In this document: piece after piece, positions 22,998-34,100 of the stretch
Layout of the letters: each line of letters starts with the position of its first letter
Numbering within the stretch: position 1 is the first letter of the stretch
Source of the DNA: Pogostemon cablin
Lineage: Eukaryota; Streptophyta; Magnoliopsida; Lamiales; Lamiaceae
DNA length: 64,000 bases
Assembly (NCBI GenBank): GCA_023678885.1
Contig: CM043001.1
Coordinates: 4,536,001-4,600,000, forward strand
Reading direction: 5' to 3'
Translations under genes and position numbers: made by a program
The notes under the pieces: generated by a model
Seen by the model: the letters and a program-made list of their open reading frames with translations, nothing else
Told to the model about the DNA's origin: nothing
Databases searched by the model: none

Positions 22998-25900
22998 ATG
23001 GAGATGGGAGTGAAGGAGGTGATGTTCATTTTCATTTTGCTTGTTATTATATGGGATTTTCCCATACTTCGACTCAGATTAATTCATATGCAAAACACAT
23101 ATGGAGAATGCTTTTGACTTTAAATAATAGTATAATACTCTTATCTAGTTGTTGATATAATTTATTGATTTGTTTTCTTTAGTGTTTGTAAGTATTTGTA
23201 TAGTTTTTTTCACTGACAATTCCCTTATTATTTCTTCTTCTTTTTTCTTTGTACAAACAAAAAGCTTTATTTATAGTAGCATGTGCTATATGCACACATA
23301 CTTTTAACCATAAATCCCTTCTCTAAAAGTAGTTTATCTTGTAGTGTTTGTTACCGACACTAAGGAAGAAGAGAGAGGTGGATGCTATCATCAGAGACAC
23401 CCTAGACAAAGTTCTCATCCTCCGGTTTGGTCTCTCCTCTGATGCCGCATGCCTCTACCTCGATGATATTGTACACACACATCTCCTGTTTAAAAAACTT
23501 TGCACTCTTCTTTTCTGAGTGATATTTGATCGTTCATAAACTTTCATGTGTAGATTTGATATTTGAGTTCTTGGTTGTTTGTTGATGCGCAGCTGTATAA
23601 ATCAGCGAGAGATGTGTCTAAATTCGCCGTGGTAGCACTGGTGGATGTTGAGTCAGAGGAGATTCAAGTTTATCTTAAGTATTTTGACATAACATTTACG
23701 CCTTCATCCGTCTTCTTCTTTAGTGCTCACCACATGAAGATGGATTCCGGGTATTCCACTCCTTGCAATTATAGTTTTCATTCTAACTCCAATTCCTTAA
23801 TTACAATTTCAAGATTTGAACATAAATTTTATTCTCGAGATACCAATTTCTTGTGATGCTTTCCTTTGTGCCAAGTGGATATAATTTATCTCTTCTTAAT
23901 TTTGGAAAATATAGAACATCTATACATTGTGGACCTTGTATTTGTGCATAGAAATGTGATATATTGGTGGCGTGCTCATTGAGCGCCCTTAGATTGAAGG
24001 ATTTGATATGAGCTTTTAATCCATAATAGCATAAGATAATAATTCTACATTTCTAACTACCATTGGTTGTATTTTTGCTAACTTGTTTGGTGTTCCGCTT
24101 AGAGATATAGTAGACAAAGGCATGCTCTTTGTCTTTGCGTGCCCTTGGATTGAAAATTTTGAAATGAAAATCTCTAAAAATAAGATAATTATAGATCTTT
24201 GTATACTATTAAAAAGTATTTCTGCTAGCTTGCTTGTCGTTTTGCCTATAAATACAGTTCAAAAAAAAATCCTGGTATATACTTTTAGTAAATCCCCAAG
24301 ATTTAAAATAAATAAATAAATAAATATGTGCTCCAAATTCACATGAAATAGTCTCTTTAATGCTTGATTGATGTATAAGTTTCCTCTCTTGATTTTCTAA
24401 TTTAATTTTAAATGTATCCAATTAGTATGTCTAGTTTCTCACATAGGCTAATTGTTAATTTTGTTTGCCATTTTTTATTTGCCCACTCATGTCTTGTTCT
24501 TTTTTTTTTTCTGGTTTAAATACTCCGATGCTGGTTTGGATTTTTTGTATTCTTCTTCCTTGTGATTGTTTTTTTATTTTTTTTACTATTTCTGATATCC
24601 AAATTGAGTCAGGTAGAATTTAGAACAATCTGCTTCTAAGATAAGTAGTTTTTAATAGGCTAATTGTTAATTTTTATTCTCTTTTATTATATATGCTCAC
24701 TTCATTGTTTTTATATTCATTTCATTACACTGATACTGTTTTGAATATTATGTTATTTTTCGTTCCTTCAGAATTACCCTTTTGTTTTGGACAAGTTCTG
24801 ATATCCATATGGAGTCAAGTAGAATGTAGAACAACCTACTTCTAAGATAATGATATCTAAAGTATATACTTCCTTTGTCCCATGACAAACTTCACACTTT
24901 CCGATTTTTATATTTCCCACAATAAACTCCACCACACAAAAATAGAAATATCATCTCAATCTTATAGACTCAAAATACACCTTAATTTCAAATTGGCACA
25001 CTGATATGAAGCAAAATAGGGTTCAGGGTCGACAGGGGCGGGCTTGGGTCCACTTCCGTGGGCTGATCTTATTTATTTTAATTATCTTTATGTTTAGGGC
25101 TTGAGCCCATTATTTATTACGTTTTTGTTTAGGTCCTTAGGGTTTTGGTTTCTTTCCTTTTTGGTATTGTGAGTAGTAGTATTTAAGGTGTATTTAGGGT
25201 TTATGGATGGATATCAAATTATTATTGGATTAAGAAGCCTGGAGGCTTTTGGGCAAACGGAGTCTTCCGTTTTATTGGGCAAACAGTATTACTGTTTGAT
25301 TTTCTTTTTCTTTTATTTTTCTGTTCTTATCAATTGGTCCGACCTACCGGATCTCGTTCCCGTCGACATGGAAACAACACGTTCCAATGGGGAGAGATTG
25401 GATAAACTCGAGGCTGATCAGGCAGAGATGAAGAAGACGATGGATAAACTCGAGGCTGATCAGGCGGAGATGAAGAAGACGATGGCTGAAATTTTGGCTA
25501 CTATGGGTGAACTTTCGAAGGTGATTCTGAAACTCTCGGGATCGCAACAATCAGCTGCAGATCTGCGTCGCAAGGATGTCACTACTACAGAGACCGAAAC
25601 GGTGACTCTACCGCTGGCTATTCACCCTCAACTGCAAACTGCAAATATGTTCGGTGTAACTTCCGTCCTTCAATGGATCTGACTCTATTGGTTGTTCAAG
25701 GTTGCCTGTGGTAAGTAATATGGCAGTAGGGGGCAGCAGTGTGCAGGTTGGGTCAACCTGCAGTTTCTCTAAGCCGACTGCAGATCCCTCGAGGATGAAT
25801 TCAGGGCTGTCCTCATTCCAGATTTACTCATCTTCCACCGAGAGCCTTGGAGGACTTTAGAGCGAAAGAGTTGTGCTTTAGGGGGTAAGAAACCCTTTAC

Positions 25901-28075
25901 ACCTTGGCATGACTGCCCATTCAAACAACTGAGAATGTTGTTGGGTGAGGAGGACGAGGAGTTGGTCCTCAAACAGTACGAGTATTGCAAGGTGACAGGG
26001 AAAGAGTTAATGGATGGAGAGGAAGAGCTTTTTGAGGAGAGGCGTGTGTTTCATGTTTACTCTATGGCGGTTACCTGACTGCAACCTTGAGGACAAGGTT
26101 GTTTCGAAGGAGGTTGAAATTGATATGAAGCAAAATAGGGTTCACGGTCGACGGAGGCGGACTTGGGTCCACTTCCGTGGGCTGATCTTATTTATTTTAA
26201 TTATCTTTATGTTTAGGGCTTGAGCCCATTATTTATTATGTTTTTGTTTAGGTCCTTAGGGTTTTGGTTTCTTTCCTTTTTGGTATTTGTGAGTAGTAGT
26301 ATTTAAGGTGTACTTAGGATGGATATCAAATTATTATTGGATTAAGAAGCCTGGAGGCTTTTGGGCAAACAGAGTCTTCCGTTTGATTGGGCAAAGAGTA
26401 TTACTGTTTGATTTTCTTTTTCTTTTATTTTTCTATTCTTATCACACACTTAACATACTTTATAATTTATTTATTACCTGAAAAGATTGCATTACCCCTA
26501 AAAGTCAGTAACGTTAGTAAAAAAAACAGCTTCTCGTGTCAAATTTAGACAGAGGGAATATTATATATTTAGTTAATGATGGTTAGATTTACATCATCCA
26601 TTTGTATGCTGTGATGTGTTTATGGATTTCTCATTCTTGTTTCTAATGTCATTACAGAACTGCGGATCACACTAAATGGATTGGTACATTTCAGAGTAAG
26701 CAAGACTTCATAGATGTTGTGGAGGTATTCATCTGCTAGATACTAGAATCTTTTATAATATATATATATATATATATTATAAAAAATATATATATTTTAA
26801 AGTAGCAATTTAATTTAATGCCTGTGAGGAAAAGTAATTTATCATAGGCTAATTATAATGTGCACCCACTTTCAAAAACGTATACAAATATAAACAAAAA
26901 CGTATACAATTATGAATAAAAATGTATGCAATTTAATTGTTAGTTTTTTTAATGAAAAATTGAGTGTAAAAAAATATACATTTATTAAAAAACATGTATA
27001 CACTATTAAATAAAAAGTTATACACATATGGATGCTAGTTTTTTTAATAAAAGACTTAGTGTGAAAAAAATATACAATTATTAAGAAACACATGTACAAA
27101 ATAGAATAACATGTATACAAAATAGAATAAAAAGTTATACACATATGGGTGCACCAAATATCAACTCTTTGTCATAATAGTGGTAGTGAATAATGTTTGT
27201 AAAAATTGTAAGAATTTATATTTCGTTTTCGTGCCGGGTAGAATAACGGATATATGTATAAATATTGGAGTAGAAGTAAAGCCCTTTCCAGCTTGCACAC
27301 ATATATTCTAGTTGATTATTTTAGGCAATAACATTTCATTTGAAAGCACTAAAATTTGCTTCTCCAAAGTAGAATCAGAGATTATCATCAATAAGAAGCT
27401 TTTTGAAACACACCTGAACTATGATTTAACTGTTCATGTTTAAGATTTCTTATTCATGAATTTCTGTATCTTGTTTCACTGCCGAACATTTGATCAATCT
27501 AGAGCTTCTTCTTTTCTCTTTCTGATCTACGTGTTGGCATCTCCTATTCAAGGACTTAACATCTGATACTCACCATTCCACTGAGGATTGCTTCTCTTTT
27601 TTAAGAGCATTTTGTACATCTGCTCTTTTAGAAATTATTTTGAATTGCCAAGCAAATAAATATAGCATCAGATAGCTTTCTAGTATATTCTCTTGTTAAT
27701 TCCCTGTGAATTTTTATTTTATACTTTTAAATATTCAGAAATATTATTGGTGTTATGTTGCCTTGTTGAGTTTATGGATGAGCCAAAGATTTACGGATAT
27801 AAGGCAGAAACTTGCATAAGACTGTCTTACATAATGGTTCCGTTAGACGGGTATAACATTTTCTTTTTAAGAATTTAACAAGGCATCACTATCTATTTAA
27901 AGTGTATCACTCCTTATTTGTCTTATGAAATTCATTCCGTAAAATGATCTCATATTAAGCTACTCTGTGATTGCAGACTATATACAGAGGTGCAATGAAC
28001 GGCAAGCTAATCGTAAATTGTCCGCTGCCTCCTGATCAAATACCAAAGTTTCAGTTGTTGTATAAAGATGTTTAG
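22998..28075 (+). CDS. DIM1-like thioredoxin-fold splicing protein (TXNL4B type)
   Basis: Coding exons are 22998-23018, 23345-23470, 23593-23750, 26658-26724 and 27977-28075, all GT-AG and in frame (156 aa). Conserved blocks in order: LLPTLRKKREVD, VLILRFG, LYLDDI, SKFAVVALVDVES, VYLKYFDIT, PSSVFFFSAHHMKMDSG, ADHTKWIGTF, KQDFIDVVE, IYRGAMNGKLIVNCPLPP and the terminal FQLLYKDV. These match the DIM1-like branch of U5 snRNP thioredoxin-fold proteins (TXNL4B) rather than DIM1/YLS8 itself. The expected role is in nuclear pre-mRNA splicing. The start is less sure: exon 22976-23018 contributes MEMGVKE, where relatives usually start MS-x-LLP. An intron of 2.9 kb carries nested transposons, and the next carries a GTGCACC repeat. 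Confidence 0.9.
25002..26444 (+). mobile_element. Short non-autonomous LTR retrotransposon (gypsy-like)
   Basis: LTRs 25002-25332 and 26121-26444 begin TGATATGAAGC and end TTCTTATCA, flanked by a perfect 5-bp duplication CACAC (24997-25001, 26445-26449). They differ at roughly ten positions plus an 8-bp gap. The internal region is about 790 bp and encodes only a short gag-like frame. The sequence just before the 3' LTR (CCTTGAGGACAAGG, then a purine-rich CGAAGGAGG) resembles the end of Ty3-gypsy polyproteins followed by the polypurine tract. There is no protease, RT or integrase, so it must have moved using a relative's enzymes. Confidence 0.9.
25368..25682 (+). CDS. gag-like coiled-coil fragment of the short LTR element
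   Basis: A 104-residue frame starts METTRSNGERLDK. It contains a perfect 14-residue duplication (DKLEADQAEMKKTM twice, encoded by 42-bp units at about 25399 and 25441), then MAEILATMGELSKVILKL. The heptad pattern predicts a coiled coil, as found at the N-terminus of many Ty3-gypsy Gag proteins. It ends early at 25682, and the rest of the internal region is out of frame. This is not a host gene. Confidence 0.6.
   Translation: METTRSNGERLDKLEADQAEMKKTMDKLEADQAEMKKTMAEILATMGELSKVILKLSGSQQSAADLRRKDVTTTETETVTLPLAIHPQLQTANMFGVTSVLQWI
26862..27160. repeat. GTGCACC-ended AT-rich repeat in an intron
   Basis: It runs from GTGCACCCACTTTCAAAA to ACATATGGGTGCACC and is rich in GTATAC, closely matching 8298-8620. 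It is non-coding and lies in the last intron of the DIM1-like gene. Confidence 0.7.
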
Positions 28076-28132
28076 TGTGAGACTTTTACTTAATCTTTAG
28101 TTGATGTATAAAGATGCTCATGGGGTACAAAA

Positions 28133-28630
28133 ATAGGCAAAAGTTTCTATACCCCGGGGACACCGTGTTCCAACCCTTTCCCTCCATATTTTATTTAACC
28201 ATATGTATTCCTATGGGTTTAAATTGTAAAGGAGCACGGTGTCCTCGGGCACAAGAGTCTCACTCACAAAAAAATTACTCCATCACAAACATTTGCGTAA
28301 ACCGGGTTCTCAGTGTAAATCCTGTAGGGTACAGACGAGAGAGGCGGAAGGGATCAAAGACGGGAATAAGAAATAATGAACTCCTGTTTCATCATATCTG
28401 TGATTATCCATGGACTAAATTGAACATTTAGGTATATTCATCCGAGTGAGGCTCTTGTGCACCCGAGCGCACGGAACACATTCCGTGCGCCTTTATAATT
28501 TTCATGCCCCTTTACAATTTAAACCCCTAGCAATACATAGGTTTAAATAGGATTGGAGGGGAGGGTTGTGTTCACATGGGGACACGGAGCATCTTTCCGT
28601 GTCCCCGGGCGCACAGGAGCTTTTGCCTAT
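28133..28630. mobile_element. Element with long imperfect inverted repeats
   Basis: The left arm starts ATAGGCAAAAGTTTCTATA and the right arm ends AGGAGCTTTTGCCTAT. Both arms (about 140-190 bp) contain CCCCGGGGACAC, TTTAAATTGTAAAGG and GAGTGAG/CTCACTC blocks. The spacer of about 165 bp is unrelated. No target duplication is obvious. It is placed just after the DIM1-like gene, and a single related arm is at 21432. Confidence 0.7.
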
Positions 28631-30135
28631 TCATCCATGTATCACATCATTTTCTTCCACTGCTATTAGAATAAAGAGTGAATATCATTTTAACTTTATC
28701 TAAATACCTTACGAATTAATCCATTAAAACTTATTACATTAATAATATTTCAACAAAAAAATTTTAATACCTTTACTAATTTAGCTGAATATTTTAATAT
28801 TAAGAAAGTCTATGTGACAATTTTTACCTTATTTTTAAATAATTGTCGTTTTATATTAAAAATGTTATCACTTTTAATTTGTAATACGAATTATTCATAA
28901 AATAATTTATTGCATTACTATTACTTTTTTTTAACCCAAGTATAATTTTTTATTAAAATATTATCTTTTCAAAGAACGGTCTCAAGTGTTTGCCTATTAA
29001 ATTTATTTTGTGTAGTACCTTGTACATTCATGTATCTAGGGTTTATAAGTTTTAGATATGGCATGGAAGAGTTTTGCTTCGACTATAGTTCACATGTTAT
29101 TGTTTGAAAGGTTATTATACAAAGACTATCAATAAAAACGAATCCCAAAGACGTAGAATGTTACTGATAAATACGGATACTCCTTGTGCATTGTATAAAG
29201 AGAAAGAAAAAATAATTTCACTCATTTTCGTCGTTTACAAAGTAACTCTAATATTTGATCATAATGTTATAATTGGACAAAATTGAGCATGGTAACTCAT
29301 ATTAATAATTGTTGGCAACATGACAATCTGGAGAAATTCAAGGAATTCCAAACACTCCGCAACAATTTGTCTACAGTTTTCATAGGAAATGATATTTTTA
29401 AGAGTCTTCGAGGTCAAATGTATGGTCTTAATTAGTAGTAAGAGGAGGTCTTCAACAAACTCTTTTTTTGAATTTCAAATCCTACAATATGTTGTAAATA
29501 ATTAACAGTCTATATTATTTCATCTAAGGGTTGAAGTATCCTTAATTACAATTTAATTAAAATAATGAGAGACTAGCCCATTTAAACAATTTTTAAGGTT
29601 GGAAATCATTGTCATCCATAAACTAAATTATATAACTTCTATACCTAATTATCTATTTTTGGATCAAACTGTATTTTCCTTTTTGTAAAGAGAACCCACA
29701 TATATTAAATACTTCTCTCTATATGGGCACACATGTCATACTAATACACTTACCCACTTTATATTAAAATATTATTTCTCTCATATAACTACATCTTAAA
29801 ATATAATATCCCTTAATCAATGTAAAAATGCAAACGCGTACGTTTCAACGGAATGGAGGGAGTAATTTAGTTCGTGGATGGCAATAATTTTTTGCGTATT
29901 CATTTTTTATATTTTTTGCAATTGCCTCTAAAATAATTGATTTTCTGATTAAAAAAATGGATACTGTAGTTATTTTTAATAATTATTGTTCTAGGGCATG
30001 ATTAGTCTGATGGAATAGGGTGGGAATGGAATCGTAATTCCTAATCTCATTCCTATTCCTGTATATTTTTATGAATAGGAATATCGATTCCAAGTGTATT
30101 ACCTTATATGTGGGAATGGACATTCCTCTCACCCC
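28631..30135. other. Intergenic with a Stowaway right end
   Basis: AT-rich sequence; a GGAATGGAGGGAG end followed by TA occurs near 29853-29868, with a degenerate left end upstream. No gene was found. Confidence 0.4.
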
Positions 30136-30140
30136 CTATG

Positions 30141-30224
30141 TATTTGCCCATTCCATTCCCTATCCCCCACCCCACCCACACCCCCATGATATTTGCCCAT
30201 TCCATTCCCTATCCCCCACCCCAC

Positions 30225-30293
<69 letters not shown>
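30141..30293. repeat. 49-bp duplication followed by (TA)n microsatellite
   Basis: TATTTGCCCATTCCATTCCC begins at 30141 and 30190; the second unit runs straight into a TA tract at about 30227-30293. Confidence 0.8.
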
Positions 30294-30298
<5 letters not shown>

Positions 30299-31122
30299 TT
30301 TTTATTTATACAATATCTATTTATATAATTATAAAAATTATAAATATGTTATCATTTTTCTACTTAACATGTAATATTTATTAAAAATATTTTTATTAAA
30401 TTATTTAATAAAAAATAAAATTTTAAATTTTAAAATCTAAATAAAAAAATAAAATATTTTTATATACTCAACTCAGTAAAAAAAATATAAAATTTAATTT
30501 AATTCTTAAAAATTTTAAATATAGATGTATAAATTATTTTAATGTTTAAAAATTAGTAAATTATATATAAAAACTTTATATTATTAATTAAATTGAATAT
30601 ATACATGTAATATAAAAATAAATATAATTTTTATACATAATCTAATATTTTTTAATATACATAAATTTTTTATTTGTAATTTAAATTTTATTTACATTTT
30701 AAAATATTAATATTTTATTTTATTTTTAATTTAATATTTTCCAATAATTATTAAAATATATAAAATCTTCACTAAAATTTTAAATATAATATTATAAAAA
30801 TACTATTAATAAGATTAAAATTAATAAAGGAATACAAATTCTATTACTTTTATTCTTGAATGATACCAATCATGATAAAAATAATTTTTAATCATTCAAT
30901 TTTCATTACCATTCCATTAATTCATTCTATTTTACTATTATTCAATCGTACAAAAGTATCTTAATCATTTTTCTCTAATGTAATGATTTCAATAGTTGCA
31001 TTACCCAAAATTAAATATACTCCACAGTCCACCTGACTAAGGGTTTTGATTTGGAATTTAAGAGGAAGTTCCATTAATGGCTATCAATCACCATTGAATT
31101 GGGTTTTAAGATCAATTGACGA
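30294..31122. other. AT-rich sequence upstream of the folate-receptor-like gene
   Basis: No coding region. The last ~100 bases are presumably the 5' untranslated region of the gene starting at 31123; no clear TATA box can be singled out. Confidence 0.35.
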
Positions 31123-34100
31123 ATGTGGAATTTCGATCGCTGCTGCCTCCTCTTCTTCCTCGCTTTTTTCACTTGTTTCCTCCTCCGGAACGCCTATGGT
31201 GAGTATTCGTTTTCCGCTTCTCTTCGCTTCTTTCGATTCACTTCCCCATGAGTAAGGATCACCTCTACTTGAATTAAACTTCTTCTTCGTCTTTGGGAAA
31301 ATTTTCTCGAATGAGAGCAATTAGAACTCCTATGAATTGCTTACTTTGTTAATCTTCAGCATCACTTTATTCACTTCCCCATTAATAATATGAATTAGCG
31401 TTCTTCGGTCTTTGGGAAACATAATTCTCTTGAGCGAGAAAGATAATCATTTGTATTGTTACTTATTAGCATTATTTTATTATCTTTTGTTTGAAATTGT
31501 TTAATTTTTTATTGAGGGAAGTATGTCTGATTGCATAAGTACTAGGGAGAAAAAAAACAGTATTTGAGAAGTGAGTGCATTCTCTTGTATTTTGAATTAT
31601 GTTATGCCTTCTATGGTGGAGAAACTTAACCTGAAGGTAATATATGTGAATATGGAAGAATATTTCATGAATGAAATATACATCAGTTGGTGTTTGTCAT
31701 TTAGCCTTATAGACCTGCTTAAGATGCAATTAAACAGAACTCAGAATTTTATAAATTATTGTCCATATAGAGAAAGAATAATTATAATTATAATTATCTC
31801 ATACCTATTATGATGTTATTGGATAATCTTGGGCATATGCTTTGTTTCTTAGGCACATCTGATCCACTTAAGCTATTTTAAGACCAAATATTACCTACAG
31901 TATATACTACTGGATGCAGATAACATTGAAAACTTTGCCTTAGATAAGCAGTCTCTTTAAAAAAACAGGACCTTAGCTTGATTAACCGACAGAATGATAT
32001 CATTCAATAATAGAATGAATTCTGATCAAAAGGGATCATGTGGCCTGTGCTCAACATAATTGGCTTTCCTTTATTGGCTTGTTCTAATGTTTTTGCAATT
32101 TCTTTCCTGATATAATTGGAAAAGACATGTGCTGATTATATGAGGTTGATTGAGAATCTTATCTCAGAAGGATATTTGGACTTTAATTATGTAAGTGGTA
32201 TTAAGTTGTCTGCAACCATTCTGCTGAATGATGTTTAAGTTAGGATAAATAGAATGTAGAATGGAAAAGATTTTCAAAGATTAAGTTGCCTTTGACTTTG
32301 GTAAAAGGAGATGGGGGGGAGGCACCCTAGAAATAAGACTTGAAAGAGATAAATTGAGGGAATAATTTTCTCTTCTATTGACATTGATTTTATAGTGCTT
32401 TCTTTCATAATTACAGCCGTCCTACAGCCACCTACAGCCACCCTAGAACATATTTACAGCTAGCTCAATATATGACAACTAGTTTAGTCTACAATTACAG
32501 CTGTTAGTCTACAATTACAGCTTATTATGCTCTATTTTTCAACACTCCCCCTCAAGCTGGGCTAAAGATGTCTTCCATTCCCAGCTTGCTTACTAACCAC
32601 TCAAACTGTCTCTTGAGTAGTCCCTTCGTAAGTAGATCAGCCACTTGTTCCTTAGTATGGACATAATCCACACAAATCACATTATTGTTGATTTTTTCTT
32701 TGATGAAATGCTTGTCGACTTCCACATGCTTTGTGCGATCATGAAGTACTGGATTGTGTGCAATCGAAATGGCTGCTTTGTTGTCACAGTACAACTTCAT
32801 AGGCATTAACTCTATAACCTTCAATTCCAGTAGTAATCTCTTGATCCACAAAACCTCACAGATTCCTTGGGCTAAGGCTCTGAACTCAGCCTCTGCACTG
32901 CTTCGAGCTACAACATTCTGTTTCTTGCTGCGCCAGGTGACTAAATTGCCACCCACAAATGAGCAGTATCCCGACGTAGACCTTCTATCAGTTATACTTC
33001 CCGCCCAATCTGCATCGGTGTAAGCTTCAACTTGCAAGTGTCCTCGTCTTTTAAATATAAGACCTTTACCCGGTGTTCCCTTCAAATACCTTAGGATCCG
33101 GTATACTGCTTCAAAATGATCAGACCCAGGTGAGTGCATGAATTGACTAACTACACTCACCGGAAAGGCTATATCTGGTCGAGTGTGAGATAAATAAATC
33201 AGCCTCCCAACGAGTCTCTGATAGCGCTCCTTTTCTTTCACAAATTTTGTTTCTGCTGGTTGCAATTTGACATTAGGCTCCATAGGCGTCTCAGCTGGCT
33301 TACATCCTAGCATACCTGTATCACTTAACAAATCAAGGACATATTTGCGTTGATTGACAAATATACCTTCCTTGGATCTTGCAAACTCCATTCCAAGAAA
33401 GTATTTCAACACTCCTACGTCCTTGATATCGAACTCTTTTGCAAGCTTCCCTTTAAGCTCCCCAAGCTCTTCATAGTCACTTCCTGTTAAAATGATATCA
33501 TCAACATAAACAATCAACACGGCAATTTTTCCTTCCTTCGAGTGTTTATAAAACATGGTGTGATCAGCTTGACTTTGAACATAACCAAGACGCTTTACAG
33601 CGTTGCAAAAACGTTCAAACCAGGCTCTTGGGGACTGCTTAAGGCCATACAAGGACTTTTTCAGTCTACACACCTTTCCAGCTCCAAACTTTGTTTCAAA
33701 CCCCGGAGGAGGACTCATAAATACCACTTCATCTAGATCTCCATTTAAGAAGGCATTCTTAACATCAAGCTGATGAAAAGGCCAATTGAGATTGACTGCA
33801 AGTGACAGAAGAACTCGAATTGAATTAATTTTTGCAACAGGAGCAAATGTTTCCTGGTAATCAATTCCATATGTCTGTGTAAAGCCTTTCGCTACGAGCC
33901 TCGCCTTATATCTCTCTACACTACCATCTGCCTTACTTTTTATTGTGAAGACCCACTTGCACCCTACTATCTTCTGATCCTTGGGTGCTTCAACAATTTC
34001 CCAAGTCTCATTCCTTTTTAGGGCATTCATTTCTTCAAACACTGCTACTCTCCAATCTTGATCCTTCAGTGCTTCCTGAATGTTTTTAGGCACAACAAGT

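Larger units (their letters stand above)
24869..26558. mobile_element. Stowaway-like MITE split by an LTR retrotransposon
   Basis: The left end CTTCCTTTGTCCC and right end AGACAGAGGGAA are flanked by TA (24867-24868 and 26559-26560). The interior, including CACACTTAACATACTTTATAA, is interrupted at 25002 by the LTR element, with duplication of CACAC. It lies in an intron of the DIM1-like gene. Confidence 0.8.

Noticed and set aside
30071..30374. Two overlapping frames with PPPHPHP and IYIYIY
   Set aside because: They translate a 49-bp duplication and a TA tract; not genes.
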